A DNA stretch of 64,000 bases, taken from assembly GCA_963703045.1 (NCBI GenBank), contig OY969782.1:1364001-1428000 (forward strand). Direction: 5' to 3'. Below the pieces are notes generated by a model. It saw only the letters and a list, made by a program, of their open reading frames with translations. It ran no database searches and was not told the origin of the DNA. Position numbers and translations under genes: made by a program. Shown piece by piece: positions 16,490-24,388 of this stretch (position 1 is its first letter; every line of letters starts with the position of its first letter). This DNA is from Miltoncostaea sp963703045. GTDB lineage: Bacteria > Actinomycetota > Thermoleophilia > Miltoncostaeales > Miltoncostaeaceae.

Positions 16490-16790
16490 CCCGGTTGGAC
16501 GTCCGGCTCCCCCGGCGGCTCCCCGGCGGGAGTGAGGAACACCGTCATGGGCGCGCCGGCCAACGCGGGCGTTGCGCGGCGACGACCAGACGGTCTCGCG
16601 CGCACGCGCTCGAACCCCTCGGCGGCGGTGGAGGTGGCGAAGTCGAGGTCGATGACCGCGTGGTGCCTGTCGTTGACCGGAGACTGGACGCGGGCGCCGA
16701 GGACGCGGGCGCGGGCGTCGCCGAAGCGCTCGAGGCCGGGCGCGCCAGGTCGCGATGTCCGAGATCGCGCTGCTCCGATGCTGGCCTGCG
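16490..16790 (-). pseudogene. Decayed small alpha-beta protein gene
   Basis: One minus-strand frame contains LERFGDARARVLGARVQSPV and HAVIDLDFATSTAAEGF, then loses homology, then recovers in ALAGAPMTVFLTPAGE. The missing middle (RETVWSSPRNA) and an upstream piece (ISDIATWRA) lie in other frames. At least three indels are needed to rebuild a dimeric alpha-beta-type protein of about 95-100 residues. No start codon or ribosome-binding site is visible. It may be real decay or local sequence error, since neighbouring genes show similar shifts. Confidence 0.45.
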
Positions 16791-16811
16791 TCAGACGGTG
16801 ACCCCCGGCCC

Positions 16812-17189
16812 TCAGGGCCGTGTCAGGAACTCGAGGTTGTGCCCGTCGGGGTCGCGGACGTAGAAGCCGCGCCCGCCGTTCCAGTCGTTGAGCTCCCCGC
16901 TCCGCCGGTGCAGCGGATCGGCGCTGTAGGTGAGCCCCGCCTCGGTGACCCGGCCGAGGATGCGGTCGAAGTTCTCGTCGTCGACCGCGAACGCGTAGTG
17001 ATGGGCGTCGAAGCCGTTGACGTCGTCGAAGTCGAAGCTCACCCCGCCGACCCGCACCACGGCGAAGCGCCCGGGCGGGCTGCCCGCGCTGCGGTCGCCC
17101 ACCTCGAGCCCGAGCAGATCCGCGAGGAACCGCGACGATCGCTCCCTGTCGCTGCTCGGGACAAGGACGTGGTCGAGGACGATGGCCGA
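16812..17189 (-). CDS. VOC family protein with unclear start
   Basis: The VOC fold begins AIVLDHVLVPSSDRERSSRF, continues LADLLGLEVGD, and ends with the metal-site strand GRGFYVRDPDGHNLEFLTRP. A simple caller would start at 17102 and lose the first strand and helix. In the homologous frame there is no ATG, GTG or TTG. A GTG at 17196 lies one frame away, and removing one G from CTCGGCC would give MRLAIVLDHV, a typical start for this family. Function is unknown. Confidence 0.65.
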   Translation of the reverse strand, partial: SAIVLDHVLVPSSDRERSSRFLADLLGLEVGDRSAGSPPGRFAVVRVGGVSFDFDDVNGFDAHHYAFAVDDENFDRILGRVTEAGLTYSADPLHRRSGELNDWNGGRGFYVRDPDGHNLEFLTRP

Positions 17190-17261
17190 GGCGCACCTCC
17201 CGTGACGTGGATCGCGCCGACTCCGTGAGCCTATGTGTTGGTCACGCGCGGGCGCGCGCTG

Positions 17262-17306
17262 GCGTCCCCCGGCGACCGACGCGTCGCGGCGGTCGCCGGG
17301 GGACGC
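17262..17306. terminator. Perfect 17-bp hairpin terminator
   Basis: Arms 17262-17278 (GCGTCCCCCGGCGACCG) and 17290-17306 are exact reverse complements around an 11-base loop. It begins just six bases beyond the stop of the secreted-protein gene on the minus strand and separates it from the VOC gene. Confidence 0.7.
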
Positions 17307-17312
17307 GGTCGG

Positions 17313-18119
17313 TCAGGGGACCAGCCGGATCGACTTGATCGCGGGCTTCGTGGGCCGCGCCGCGGGGTTGCGGCGGGCGCCGCGCGAGTAGCCGAGCGCG
17401 AAGTTCAGCTTCGTGCGCAGGCTGACGGTCTTCGCCCTGTCGGGGACCTTGATGCACGTGCGGCGCGAGCCCGCCTTCGTGAAGACCACGAGCTTCTGGC
17501 CGAAGATCCTCTTGCTGCGCGTGCCGCTGAAGATGGTGGCCAGGATGCGCGCCGGCTCGGTGCTGGACACCTTCACCAGGACGCACCGGGAGTTCTTGAG
17601 GGAGCCGAGCGAGATGATCCCGGGGGCCACCGCCGACGTGGGACCGGCCGACGCCAGCTGCGGGGCCGGGATCACGAGCCGCAGGTTCGCGCCCACGGGG
17701 CTGGAGACCGTGAACGGGTCACACCGCAGGAAGTTCCAGGTGCTCGGGCTCGCGGGGGTGCCGTCGGGGTTGAACACCTGGGTGTCGAGGGTCAGCAGGT
17801 CGGGGGAGATCGTGTGGGTGAACCTGCCCTTGGTGCCGGTGCTCAGGGTGTACGTGCCGCTCGCGGACATGCCCGACGCGATCATGTTCGCCGACTGGTT
17901 GTTCGAGGTGGTGCCGAGGACCCGCCGGCCGGTCTGCGTGTAGGTGACCGTCGATCCGTCCGACCGCTGCCAGACACCCGCGAAGTCGCCTCCGACACAG
18001 GCCGCGCGCGCGCCGGGTGCGACCGGGGTGGTGGTGGTCTGCCCCGTCGCCGCACCGGCGGTCGCGAGGCCGGCCACCGCCACCGCCCCCATCGCCGCGG
18101 TCATGAGGGTTCTGCGCAT
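17313..18119 (-). CDS. Secreted protein of unknown function (268 aa)
   Basis: The start at ATG 18119, seven bases after AAGGAG, gives a signal peptide (MTAAMGAVAVAGLATAGAA). The mature part contains FAGVWQRSDGSTVTYTQTGR, a lipocalin or META-like beta opening (a sample-response strand pattern). A second, Lys/Arg-rich beta region follows, with SRCVLVKVSSTEPARILATI. Four cysteines could form two disulphides. I do not recognise the family. It is followed by a strong terminator, so it is probably monocistronic. Confidence 0.6.
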   Translation of the reverse strand: MRRTLMTAAMGAVAVAGLATAGAATGQTTTTPVAPGARAACVGGDFAGVWQRSDGSTVTYTQTGRRVLGTTSNNQSANMIASGMSASGTYTLSTGTKGRFTHTISPDLLTLDTQVFNPDGTPASPSTWNFLRCDPFTVSSPVGANLRLVIPAPQLASAGPTSAVAPGIISLGSLKNSRCVLVKVSSTEPARILATIFSGTRSKRIFGQKLVVFTKAGSRRTCIKVPDRAKTVSLRTKLNFALGYSRGARRNPAARPTKPAIKSIRLVP

Positions 18120-18283
18120 CTCGTCTCCTTGTGGGTTCTCGGGGGGGTGACCTCCGGGAGGGCCTGCCGGCCCCATCCCTGGCGGCGTCGCGCAGCATCT
18201 CCCGCGGCCGACCGGCGAGGCAATCGCCGAAGGTCCAGTCCTGCCGTTGCCGGCCGGTCGGCCGGCGGACGGCCGGCGGACCG

Positions 18284-19081
18284 CTACCCCGCCGGCCTGC
18301 GCGCCACGGCGAACAGCTTGCAGTAGTCGTAGACGAACCCGTCCGGGCCCGCGGCGTCGTGCAGCGCGGCCTCGATGCGCTGGTCGAGCTCGCTGAAACC
18401 GCCGGGCGGGTTGCCGAGCAGGTGCCCGGCCACGGCGCGCGTGCGGGCCATGAACGCGTCGGGGGGCGTCGCGCGCCGGCGCCGCTCCATCCAGATGTCG
18501 AGCGGCTCCAGACCGACGGCGCGCATGTCGGCGTCGATCTCGTTCACGTCGCGCTGGTTCTCGGCGAACCAGCCGGTCCACGCCGACGGCGCCCCGACCC
18601 GCTCGAGCAGCTCGCGCCATGCATCCTCGCCCCCGCGGCCGGCGGTGAGGATGCCCATGACGCCCCCCGGGCGCAGCGCACGTGCCATCCGGGCGACCGC
18701 CCCCGGCTTGTCGGGGAACCAGTGCAGCGCCATCGCGCTGATGACGGCGTCGAAGGCGCCATCGGGCACGTCCATCCCCATGACGTCCTCGGCGCGCAGC
18801 TCGACCTCGACCCCGGAGAACCCCTCGAGCTTGGCCGCGAAGATCTCGAGCATGCCCTCGGCGGGATCCACCCCGACGAGCGTCGAGACCTCGAAGCGGT
18901 CGAGCATGGCCGCCGACGAGAAGCCGGTGCCGCACCCCACGTCGAGCACCCGTGCGTAATCGCCGTCGGGGAGAGACATCACGAGGCGCAGCGAGCCGGC
19001 GATGTTGTGCCGCACGGCGGCGTCGTACGACTCGGCCGCCTTGCTGAAGCCCTCGGGCGCACCACCGGTGGTCGTCTCCAT
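18284..19081 (-). CDS. Class I SAM-dependent methyltransferase
   Basis: 265 residues with motif I VLDVGCGTGFSSAAML, the acidic residue of motif II in LVGVDPAEGMLEIF, and RALRPGGVMGILTAG, a BioC/UbiE-like core. The C-terminal third (DLGG-free helical region with DYCKLFAVARR) matches malonyl- or sterol-type methyltransferases only loosely, so substrate is open. The ATG at 19081 was chosen over an in-frame GTG-type extension rich in Arg/Pro. It is divergent from the MFS exporter. Confidence 0.8.
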   Translation of the reverse strand: METTTGGAPEGFSKAAESYDAAVRHNIAGSLRLVMSLPDGDYARVLDVGCGTGFSSAAMLDRFEVSTLVGVDPAEGMLEIFAAKLEGFSGVEVELRAEDVMGMDVPDGAFDAVISAMALHWFPDKPGAVARMARALRPGGVMGILTAGRGGEDAWRELLERVGAPSAWTGWFAENQRDVNEIDADMRAVGLEPLDIWMERRRRATPPDAFMARTRAVAGHLLGNPPGGFSELDQRIEAALHDAAGPDGFVYDYCKLFAVARRPAG

Positions 19082-19206
19082 CGCCTCGTCGCTCCTCGAT
19101 CGGGGTGGGGGGTCGCCGCCCCGCCGGGCCGCGGGGCGGGGCACGCGGGCGCGACCAGTCTGCCGGATGCCGGGGGTTGACACGGTCCGGACCACCGCCG
19201 TTGAGT

Positions 19207-19216
19207 TGACCGGTCA
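19207..19216. promoter_or_regulatory. Palindrome TGACCGGTCA, candidate repressor operator
   Basis: A perfect 10-bp palindrome in the divergent region between the methyltransferase and MFS exporter genes, 20 bases upstream of a well-initiated small ORF. Its shape suits a TetR- or MarR-type operator, but no such regulator is adjacent. Confidence 0.4.
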
Positions 19217-19235
19217 GTCGAGCGAGGAGGCTCGC

Positions 19236-19427
19236 ATGGCAGAGGGCGGACCGTGGGGTCACCGACCGCCATCGGGAGGGGCCCACCGCACCGGTGGTGA
19301 TCGGCGACGACGCCGGGGGCGTCTGTCGATAACGCCCCGGTCCGGCCGTCATACGGGTGAGCGCCCACATCGCGCGCACCACCGCACGACAGCCGGTCAC
19401 CCTTCGGAGAGGAAGGTCGTCCGATGA
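19236..19427 (+). CDS. Possible leader ORF (63 aa) overlapping the MFS start
   Basis: An ATG at 19236 follows GAGGAGG with ideal spacing and opens a frame for 63 codons that ends in an ATGA overlap with the exporter start at 19424. The product is Arg/His/Gly-rich (RGRLSITPRSGRHTGERPHR) with no resemblance to a known family. It may be a translated leader that couples or attenuates exporter expression. A 7-bp hairpin (GGGGCGT/ACGCCCC, about 19317-19339) lies inside it. It may also be chance. Confidence 0.35.
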   Translation: MAEGGPWGHRPPSGGAHRTGGDRRRRRGRLSITPRSGRHTGERPHRAHHRTTAGHPSERKVVR

Positions 19428-20896
19428 GCGCACAAGGCCCTCCCCCCGCCACGCGGTCGGGGCTCGCCCTGGCCCTCGTCTGCCTCGGGCAGTTCATGGT
19501 CGTGCTCGACGTCGCGATCGTGAACGTCGCCCTGCCCTCGATCCAGCGCGATCTCGGCGTCAGCCAGAACGACCTGCAGTGGGCGGTCGTCGCCTACGGG
19601 ATCTTCCTCGGGGGATTCCTGCTGCTCGGCGGGCGGGCGGCCGATCTGCTCGGGCGCCGCGCGGTGTTCGTGACCGGCATCGCGATCTTCGCGGCGTCGT
19701 CGCTCGTCGCCGGTCTCTCGACCTCGCTCGAGGTCCTGGTGGTCGCCCGCGGCGCCCAGGGCTTCGGGGCCGCGCTCACCGCCTCGGCGGCGCTGTCGAT
19801 CCTGACCGCCATCTTCGCGGAGGGCCCGGCGCGCGCGAAGGCCCTGGGCATCTGGGGCGCGGTCTCGGCCTCGGGCGCGACCGCCGGCGTCGTGATGTCC
19901 GGGCTGCTCACCGACGGCCCGGGGTGGGAGTGGATCTTCTTCATCAACGTGCCGGTCGGGATCGCCCTGGCCGCGGGAGCGCTCACCCTGCTGGCCGAGT
20001 CGCACGGCGAGCGGGGCCGGAGCTTCGACGTGCTCGGCGCGGTCACCGTCACGGCGAGCCTGCTGCTGCTGGTGTTCGGCGTGAGCCGCGGCGAGATCTG
20101 GGGCTGGTCCGACGCCCGCACCGTGGGCGTGCTCATCGCATCGGCCGTCCTCATGGCCGCCTTCCTCGCGATCGAGGCGCACGTCCGTCAGCCGCTCGTG
20201 CCCCTGGGGCGCCTCGCGAACCGGACGGTCGGGTTGGCCAACGTGGTCGCGTTCCTGCTGCTGGCGTCGTTCTTCTCGCTCATCTTCATCGCGACGCTCT
20301 TCATGCAGCAGGTGCTCGGCTACAGCGCCCTCGAGGCCGGCCTGGCCTGGCTGACCTCCACGGTGCCCGCGCTGGTCACGGCGGCGACCACGGGCGCGGT
20401 GCTGGTCGAGCGCATCGGTGTGCGGCCCATCCTCGTGGTCGGCCTGACGATCATCGCGGTGGCCCTCTTCGGCCTCGCGCGGCTCGATGCCGGCTCGGGC
20501 TTCGCGAACGGTCTGCTGCCCTGGTTCCTGCTGTCCGGCTGCGGCATCGGGCTCTGCTTCCCCGCGGCCCAGGTCGCCGCCTTCACCGGCTTCGACGAGA
20601 GGGACAGCGGGCTGGCCTCGGGCCTGGTGAACACCTCTCAGGAGGTGGGCGGCGCGGTCGGTGTCGCGGTGCTCTCCGCCGCCGCGATCGCGGTGACCGA
20701 GGACGCGGCCGCCTCGGGCACCGCCCCGGTCGACGCCCTCGCCGACGGCTTCTCGCGCGCGTTCCTGGCCGGCGGCATGATCGCCATCATCGGGGTCGTG
20801 ACGGCGCTGCTGCTGCGACGGCCGACCGCCCGGTCCCCGCAGCTCGCCGGCGAGGCCCGGGACGGTCTCGGCGCGAGGGACGCACCGGCGACCTGA
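19424..20896 (+). CDS. MFS transporter, DHA2 (EmrB/QacA) drug-exporter type
   Basis: 490 residues with about 14 hydrophobic helices. The DHA2 opening LGQFMVVLDVAIVNVALPSI contains the family Asp in helix 1. Motif A is LGGRAADLLGRRAVFVTGI, and motif C-like is GAVSASGATAGVVMSGLLTD. It probably exports hydrophobic compounds by proton antiport. GAGGAAGG precedes the ATG, which is overlapped by a small upstream ORF. A nearby palindrome suggests control by a repressor encoded elsewhere. Confidence 0.88.
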   Translation: MSAQGPPPATRSGLALALVCLGQFMVVLDVAIVNVALPSIQRDLGVSQNDLQWAVVAYGIFLGGFLLLGGRAADLLGRRAVFVTGIAIFAASSLVAGLSTSLEVLVVARGAQGFGAALTASAALSILTAIFAEGPARAKALGIWGAVSASGATAGVVMSGLLTDGPGWEWIFFINVPVGIALAAGALTLLAESHGERGRSFDVLGAVTVTASLLLLVFGVSRGEIWGWSDARTVGVLIASAVLMAAFLAIEAHVRQPLVPLGRLANRTVGLANVVAFLLLASFFSLIFIATLFMQQVLGYSALEAGLAWLTSTVPALVTAATTGAVLVERIGVRPILVVGLTIIAVALFGLARLDAGSGFANGLLPWFLLSGCGIGLCFPAAQVAAFTGFDERDSGLASGLVNTSQEVGGAVGVAVLSAAAIAVTEDAAASGTAPVDALADGFSRAFLAGGMIAIIGVVTALLLRRPTARSPQLAGEARDGLGARDAPAT

Positions 20897-20963
20897 CCGG
20901 CCGGATCGGACCGACCGCACGCGCCCGTGGGAGGGCCGCCGTGGCCCGCCGCCCCCTCGCGGG

Positions 20964-21386
20964 TCAGGGCGCCTCGCGTCCCGTCCAGCCCCGGCGCTCG
21001 GCGAGCGTGACGGCGAGCACGGGCCCCGCCGGGGGGACGGCGCGGTACTGGGGGTACTTCGCGACGAGCAGTGCGATCGCCCGCGCCTCCTGCGTCGCGC
21101 CCGGCTCGAGCACCCGCGCGGGACCCCGGAGGCGCACCCACCAGAGCCGTGTCCAGTCCTCGTCGTAGTGGTTGACCAGGACGGTGGCGACGGGGCGCTC
21201 GCGCACGTTGCGAAGGCGCCGCAGGTCGCGCGAGCGCTTGGGCTTGGAATCGACGGCGCTGTAGAGCGTGTCGTCGTCGAGCGCGAAGCAGATGGGCACC
21301 AGGTGGGGAGCGCCGTCGGGATCGACGGTCGCCAGGCGGGCCACGCGGGCCGTCGCGACGCGCCGCCGGAGATCGTGGTCGTCCAT
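20964..21386 (-). CDS. PPOX-class F420-dependent oxidoreductase (TIGR03668-like)
   Basis: A 140-residue split-barrel flavin/F420 protein: VATARVARLATVDPDGAPHL, VPICFALDDDTLYSAVDSKP, and VNHYDEDWTRLWWVRLRGPA. This matches the small F420-dependent PPOX group of actinobacteria, which reduce unsaturated or heme-degradation-like compounds; the substrate is unknown. It is divergent from an LLM-type F420 enzyme, and they may work or be regulated together. The start is ATG 21386, trimming an in-frame extension that lacks homology. Confidence 0.8.
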   Translation of the reverse strand: MDDHDLRRRVATARVARLATVDPDGAPHLVPICFALDDDTLYSAVDSKPKRSRDLRRLRNVRERPVATVLVNHYDEDWTRLWWVRLRGPARVLEPGATQEARAIALLVAKYPQYRAVPPAGPVLAVTLAERRGWTGREAP

Positions 21387-21469
21387 CGGTGGAGTGTGAC
21401 GCGTGGGGGTGGGAGCGGATGTGCCCGCGACCATATGATCGAGCCCCGCCCCCCGACCTCGAGGATCTC

Positions 21470-22396
21470 ATGCGCCTTGGCTACTTCCTGCCGCAGATGG
21501 GTCCCGCCGCGGGACCGGACGCCCTGACCGCCGTCGCCACGCGCGCCGAGGAGATCGGCTACGACTCGCTCTGGGTGACCGAGCGCTCGCTCTTCCCCGT
21601 CGCCCCCGTGGAGCCGTACCCGGCGAGCCCCGACGGCGCGCTGCCGGACGTCTACCGCACGGTGATCGATCCGCTCACGGCGCTGACGTACGTCGCCGCC
21701 CAGACGAGCCGCATCGCGGTGGGCACGAGCGTGCTCAACCTGCCCTGGTACAACCCGCTGCTGCTCGCCCGCTCGCTCACGGGCGTCGACGTCGTCTCGA
21801 AGGGGCGCCTGCGCGTGGGCTTCGGCATGGGGTGGTCGCCCGACGAGTACGCGGGCGCCGGCGCCGACTGGCACCGGCGCGGCGCGCGGGCCGACGCGAA
21901 CCTCGAGGCGCTCCTCGCCATCTGGACCACCGACCCGGTCGAGTACCGCAGCGCGGACTTCGCGATCCCCGCCTCGGTGATCGGCCCGAAGCCCGTGCAG
22001 TCGCCCCACCCGCCGATCTACATGGCGGCCTACACCGAGGCCGCGATGGCCCGCGTCGCCCGCTTCGCCGACGGGTGGATGCCGGTGGGCGTGCCGATCG
22101 ACGGCATGAAGGCCATGCTGCAGGGCATCCGCCAGATGGCCGAGGGGCACGGCCGCGATCCCGACGCGATCGAGCTCGTCGTGCGCGCCAACATCTGGGT
22201 CACCGACGCGCCTCTCGGCGACGACCGCTTCATCTTCACCGGCACGATGGACCAGATCCGCGGCGACGTCGCCGCCTCCCGCGAGGCCGGCGCCTCGGAG
22301 CTGACGTTCGACGTCACCTTCGACCCGACCGCCACGACGGTCGAGGCCTTCGTCGACGGGCTCGACACCTGGTGGGACGTGGGGAAGGCGTCATGA
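21470..22396 (+). CDS. LLM-class F420-dependent oxidoreductase (TIGR03619-like)
   Basis: A 308-residue luciferase-like TIM barrel: MRLGYFLPQMGPAAGPDALT, GYDSLWVTERSLFP, LRVGFGMGWSPDEYAGAGAD, and PPIYMAAYTEAAMARVARFA. Such enzymes transfer hydride with coenzyme F420. The ATG at 21470 starts exactly at the family N-terminus. Its stop overlaps an ATG (ATGA) that begins the natural N-terminus of the downstream two-domain VOC gene, so the two are translationally coupled. Confidence 0.88.
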   Translation: MRLGYFLPQMGPAAGPDALTAVATRAEEIGYDSLWVTERSLFPVAPVEPYPASPDGALPDVYRTVIDPLTALTYVAAQTSRIAVGTSVLNLPWYNPLLLARSLTGVDVVSKGRLRVGFGMGWSPDEYAGAGADWHRRGARADANLEALLAIWTTDPVEYRSADFAIPASVIGPKPVQSPHPPIYMAAYTEAAMARVARFADGWMPVGVPIDGMKAMLQGIRQMAEGHGRDPDAIELVVRANIWVTDAPLGDDRFIFTGTMDQIRGDVAASREAGASELTFDVTFDPTATTVEAFVDGLDTWWDVGKAS

Positions 22397-22453
22397 GCGA
22401 GCACGACGAGGGGCAGTTCGACCCTGCCGGAGCGTGACGGCTACCCGGCCGGC

Positions 22454-23281
22454 GTGCCGTGCTGGGTTGACACCGCGCAACCCGATCCGGCGGCCGCCGC
22501 GAGCTTCTACGGCGCGCTGTTCGGGTGGGAGGCCGAGGACCGGATGCCGCCGGACGTGGCCGGCCACTACCTCATGGCCCGGCTGCGGGGCCGGGACGTG
22601 GCGGGCATCGGGTCGCAGCAGGAGGGGATGCCGCCGACCCCGGTGTGGGCCACCTACATCGCGGTGGACGACGCCGACGCGACCGCGCACGCCGCGACCG
22701 CGGCCGGGGGAGCCGTGCTGCAGGAGCCCTTCGACGTCTTCGACGCCGGCCGGATGGCGGTGCTCGCCGACGCCGAGGGCGCCGTGTTCTGCATCTGGCA
22801 GGCCGGCACGCACATCGGCGCGCAGCTCGTCAACGAGCCCGGCACCGTCGTCTTCAACGGGTTGAACACACGCGACCCCGAGGCCGCCCGCGCCTTCTAC
22901 GGCGACGTCTTCGGCTGGGAGGTCGACCTGGGCTCCGACTTCACGATGTGGCGCCTTCCCGGGTACGGCGACCACCTCGAGGAGCGCAGCCCGGGCACGC
23001 TGCGCACGCTCGAGGAGGCCGGCGCGCCGCCGGGCTTCGCCGACGTCGTGGCCGCGCTCGCCGTCATGGGCGACCAGTTCCCGCCCGCCACGCCCCCGCA
23101 CTGGGACGTCACCTTCGCGGTCGCCGATGCCGACGCGACCGCCGCGCTGGCGGCCGAGCTCGGGGGCCGGGTGCTGGTGAAGCCCTTCGACGCGCCCTGG
23201 GTGCGCATGGCCGTGCTGCAGGACCCGCAGGGGGCCGTGTTCACGGCGAGCACCTACGTGCCCGAGAACGCCGCCCGTTAG
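22454..23281 (+). CDS. Two-domain VOC protein (CFP32-like), N-terminus in another frame
   Basis: Two glyoxalase-fold repeats: domain 1 begins GVPCWVDTAQPDPAAAASFY and domain 2 begins GLNTRDPEAARAFYGDVFGW. It resembles actinobacterial CFP32/hydroxylase-type proteins of unclear activity. The GTG at 22454 is the only start in this frame. The natural start is probably ATG 22393, overlapping the LLM stop: it reads MSEHDEGQFD and then shifts. Dropping one C of CCC at 22422-22424 gives DLPERDGYPAGVPCWVD, exactly the expected N-terminus. Confidence 0.8.
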   Translation: MPCWVDTAQPDPAAAASFYGALFGWEAEDRMPPDVAGHYLMARLRGRDVAGIGSQQEGMPPTPVWATYIAVDDADATAHAATAAGGAVLQEPFDVFDAGRMAVLADAEGAVFCIWQAGTHIGAQLVNEPGTVVFNGLNTRDPEAARAFYGDVFGWEVDLGSDFTMWRLPGYGDHLEERSPGTLRTLEEAGAPPGFADVVAALAVMGDQFPPATPPHWDVTFAVADADATAALAAELGGRVLVKPFDAPWVRMAVLQDPQGAVFTASTYVPENAAR

Positions 23282-23287
23282 CGGGGG

Positions 23288-24388
23288 TCAGATGCGCCCG
23301 GCGGGGAGGCGGGTGAGCGAGAAGGGGCTCGCGTCGATCGAACGCGATCCGCCGTCGATGATCATCTCGGCGACCATGCGACCGGTGGCGGGTGCGTTGA
23401 GGATGCCCCACGAGGCGTGGCCGGTCGCCAGGTAGGCGCCGGGCGATCCGGGGACCGGGCCGATGAGGGGCACCCCGTTGACGGTCAGGGGCCGGTAGCA
23501 GGCCGAGCGCGCCAGCACCTCGGCCTCCCCGAGGGCGCGCGAGTGGACGCCGGCGATGCGGTGGAGCTCCTCGCAGGCCTGGTCGGTCGGCGCGATCTCG
23601 TCGGGGTCGTCGGGCAACGAGCCGTGCTCGGGCATGCCCGAGACGTACACGGCGCCGCCGGAGCGCGGGTAGATCTCGATCGTGTGGCGCTGCCGGTCAC
23701 GGCCCACGAACTCGCTGAAGACGGCCTGGGCCGGCACCTCGGCGCCGAGCACGAGGCTGGCGCTCCTGGTGCCGAACACCTGCGGCAGCGCCAGCCAGCG
23801 CTGGGCCTGGCTGGTCCAGGGGCCGAGCGCCAGCACCACGACGTCGGCGGCGCGCTCCACGCCGTCGACCGAGACGCCGCTGACGGCACCGTCGTCGCCC
23901 GCGAACACGAGCCCGTCAACGACCCCGGTGGCGAGCTCGGCGCCGTTCGCGACGGCCTCCTGCGTGAGCGCCTCGGTGAACCGGCGCGGGTTCACCTGCG
24001 CGGTGGTCGCGGGCCCGCCGATGACCTCGTGGGCGACCACGTTGCCGTCGAGCCAGGCGGGGTTGGGCAGGCCGCGGTAGCGCTCGAGGTCGCCCTCGTC
24101 GGCGGCGGCCGTCATGAGGGCGTCCATCGGGCGGTAGCCGATCCGCTCGGCACCGAGCTCGCCGGCGATCTCGCGATGCAGCGCGAAGCTCGCGCGCGCG
24201 AGCGCGTCGAGCGGCGTGCCGGTGTTCCAGTCGAGGGCGAGGAATCCGGCCGCGCGGCCCGAGGCGGCCGCCGCGGGACGGGCCCGGTCAACGAGAAGCG
24301 GGCGCACGCCGCGACGGGTGAGGAACCAGGCGACCGACGCGCCGATGGCGCCCGCCCCGCAGACGACGACCCGGCCCGGGTCGCTCAC
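23288..24388 (-). CDS. FAD-dependent amine/D-amino-acid oxidase-type protein, copy 2
   Basis: 366 residues of the DAO (glycine/sarcosine/D-amino-acid oxidase) family. The N-terminal FAD Rossmann motif is VVVCGAGAIGASVAWFLTRR and the C-terminal FAD strand is GAYLATGHASWGILNAPATG. The protein would oxidise an amine or D-amino acid. GTG 24388 overlaps the upstream copy's stop by four bases (GTGA). The two copies are highly similar along their whole length, a tandem duplication. Differences cluster in VFSEFVGRDRQRHTIEIYPR versus the partner's matching strand, near the predicted substrate side. Confidence 0.85.
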   Translation of the reverse strand: MSDPGRVVVCGAGAIGASVAWFLTRRGVRPLLVDRARPAAAASGRAAGFLALDWNTGTPLDALARASFALHREIAGELGAERIGYRPMDALMTAAADEGDLERYRGLPNPAWLDGNVVAHEVIGGPATTAQVNPRRFTEALTQEAVANGAELATGVVDGLVFAGDDGAVSGVSVDGVERAADVVVLALGPWTSQAQRWLALPQVFGTRSASLVLGAEVPAQAVFSEFVGRDRQRHTIEIYPRSGGAVYVSGMPEHGSLPDDPDEIAPTDQACEELHRIAGVHSRALGEAEVLARSACYRPLTVNGVPLIGPVPGSPGAYLATGHASWGILNAPATGRMVAEMIIDGGSRSIDASPFSLTRLPAGRI

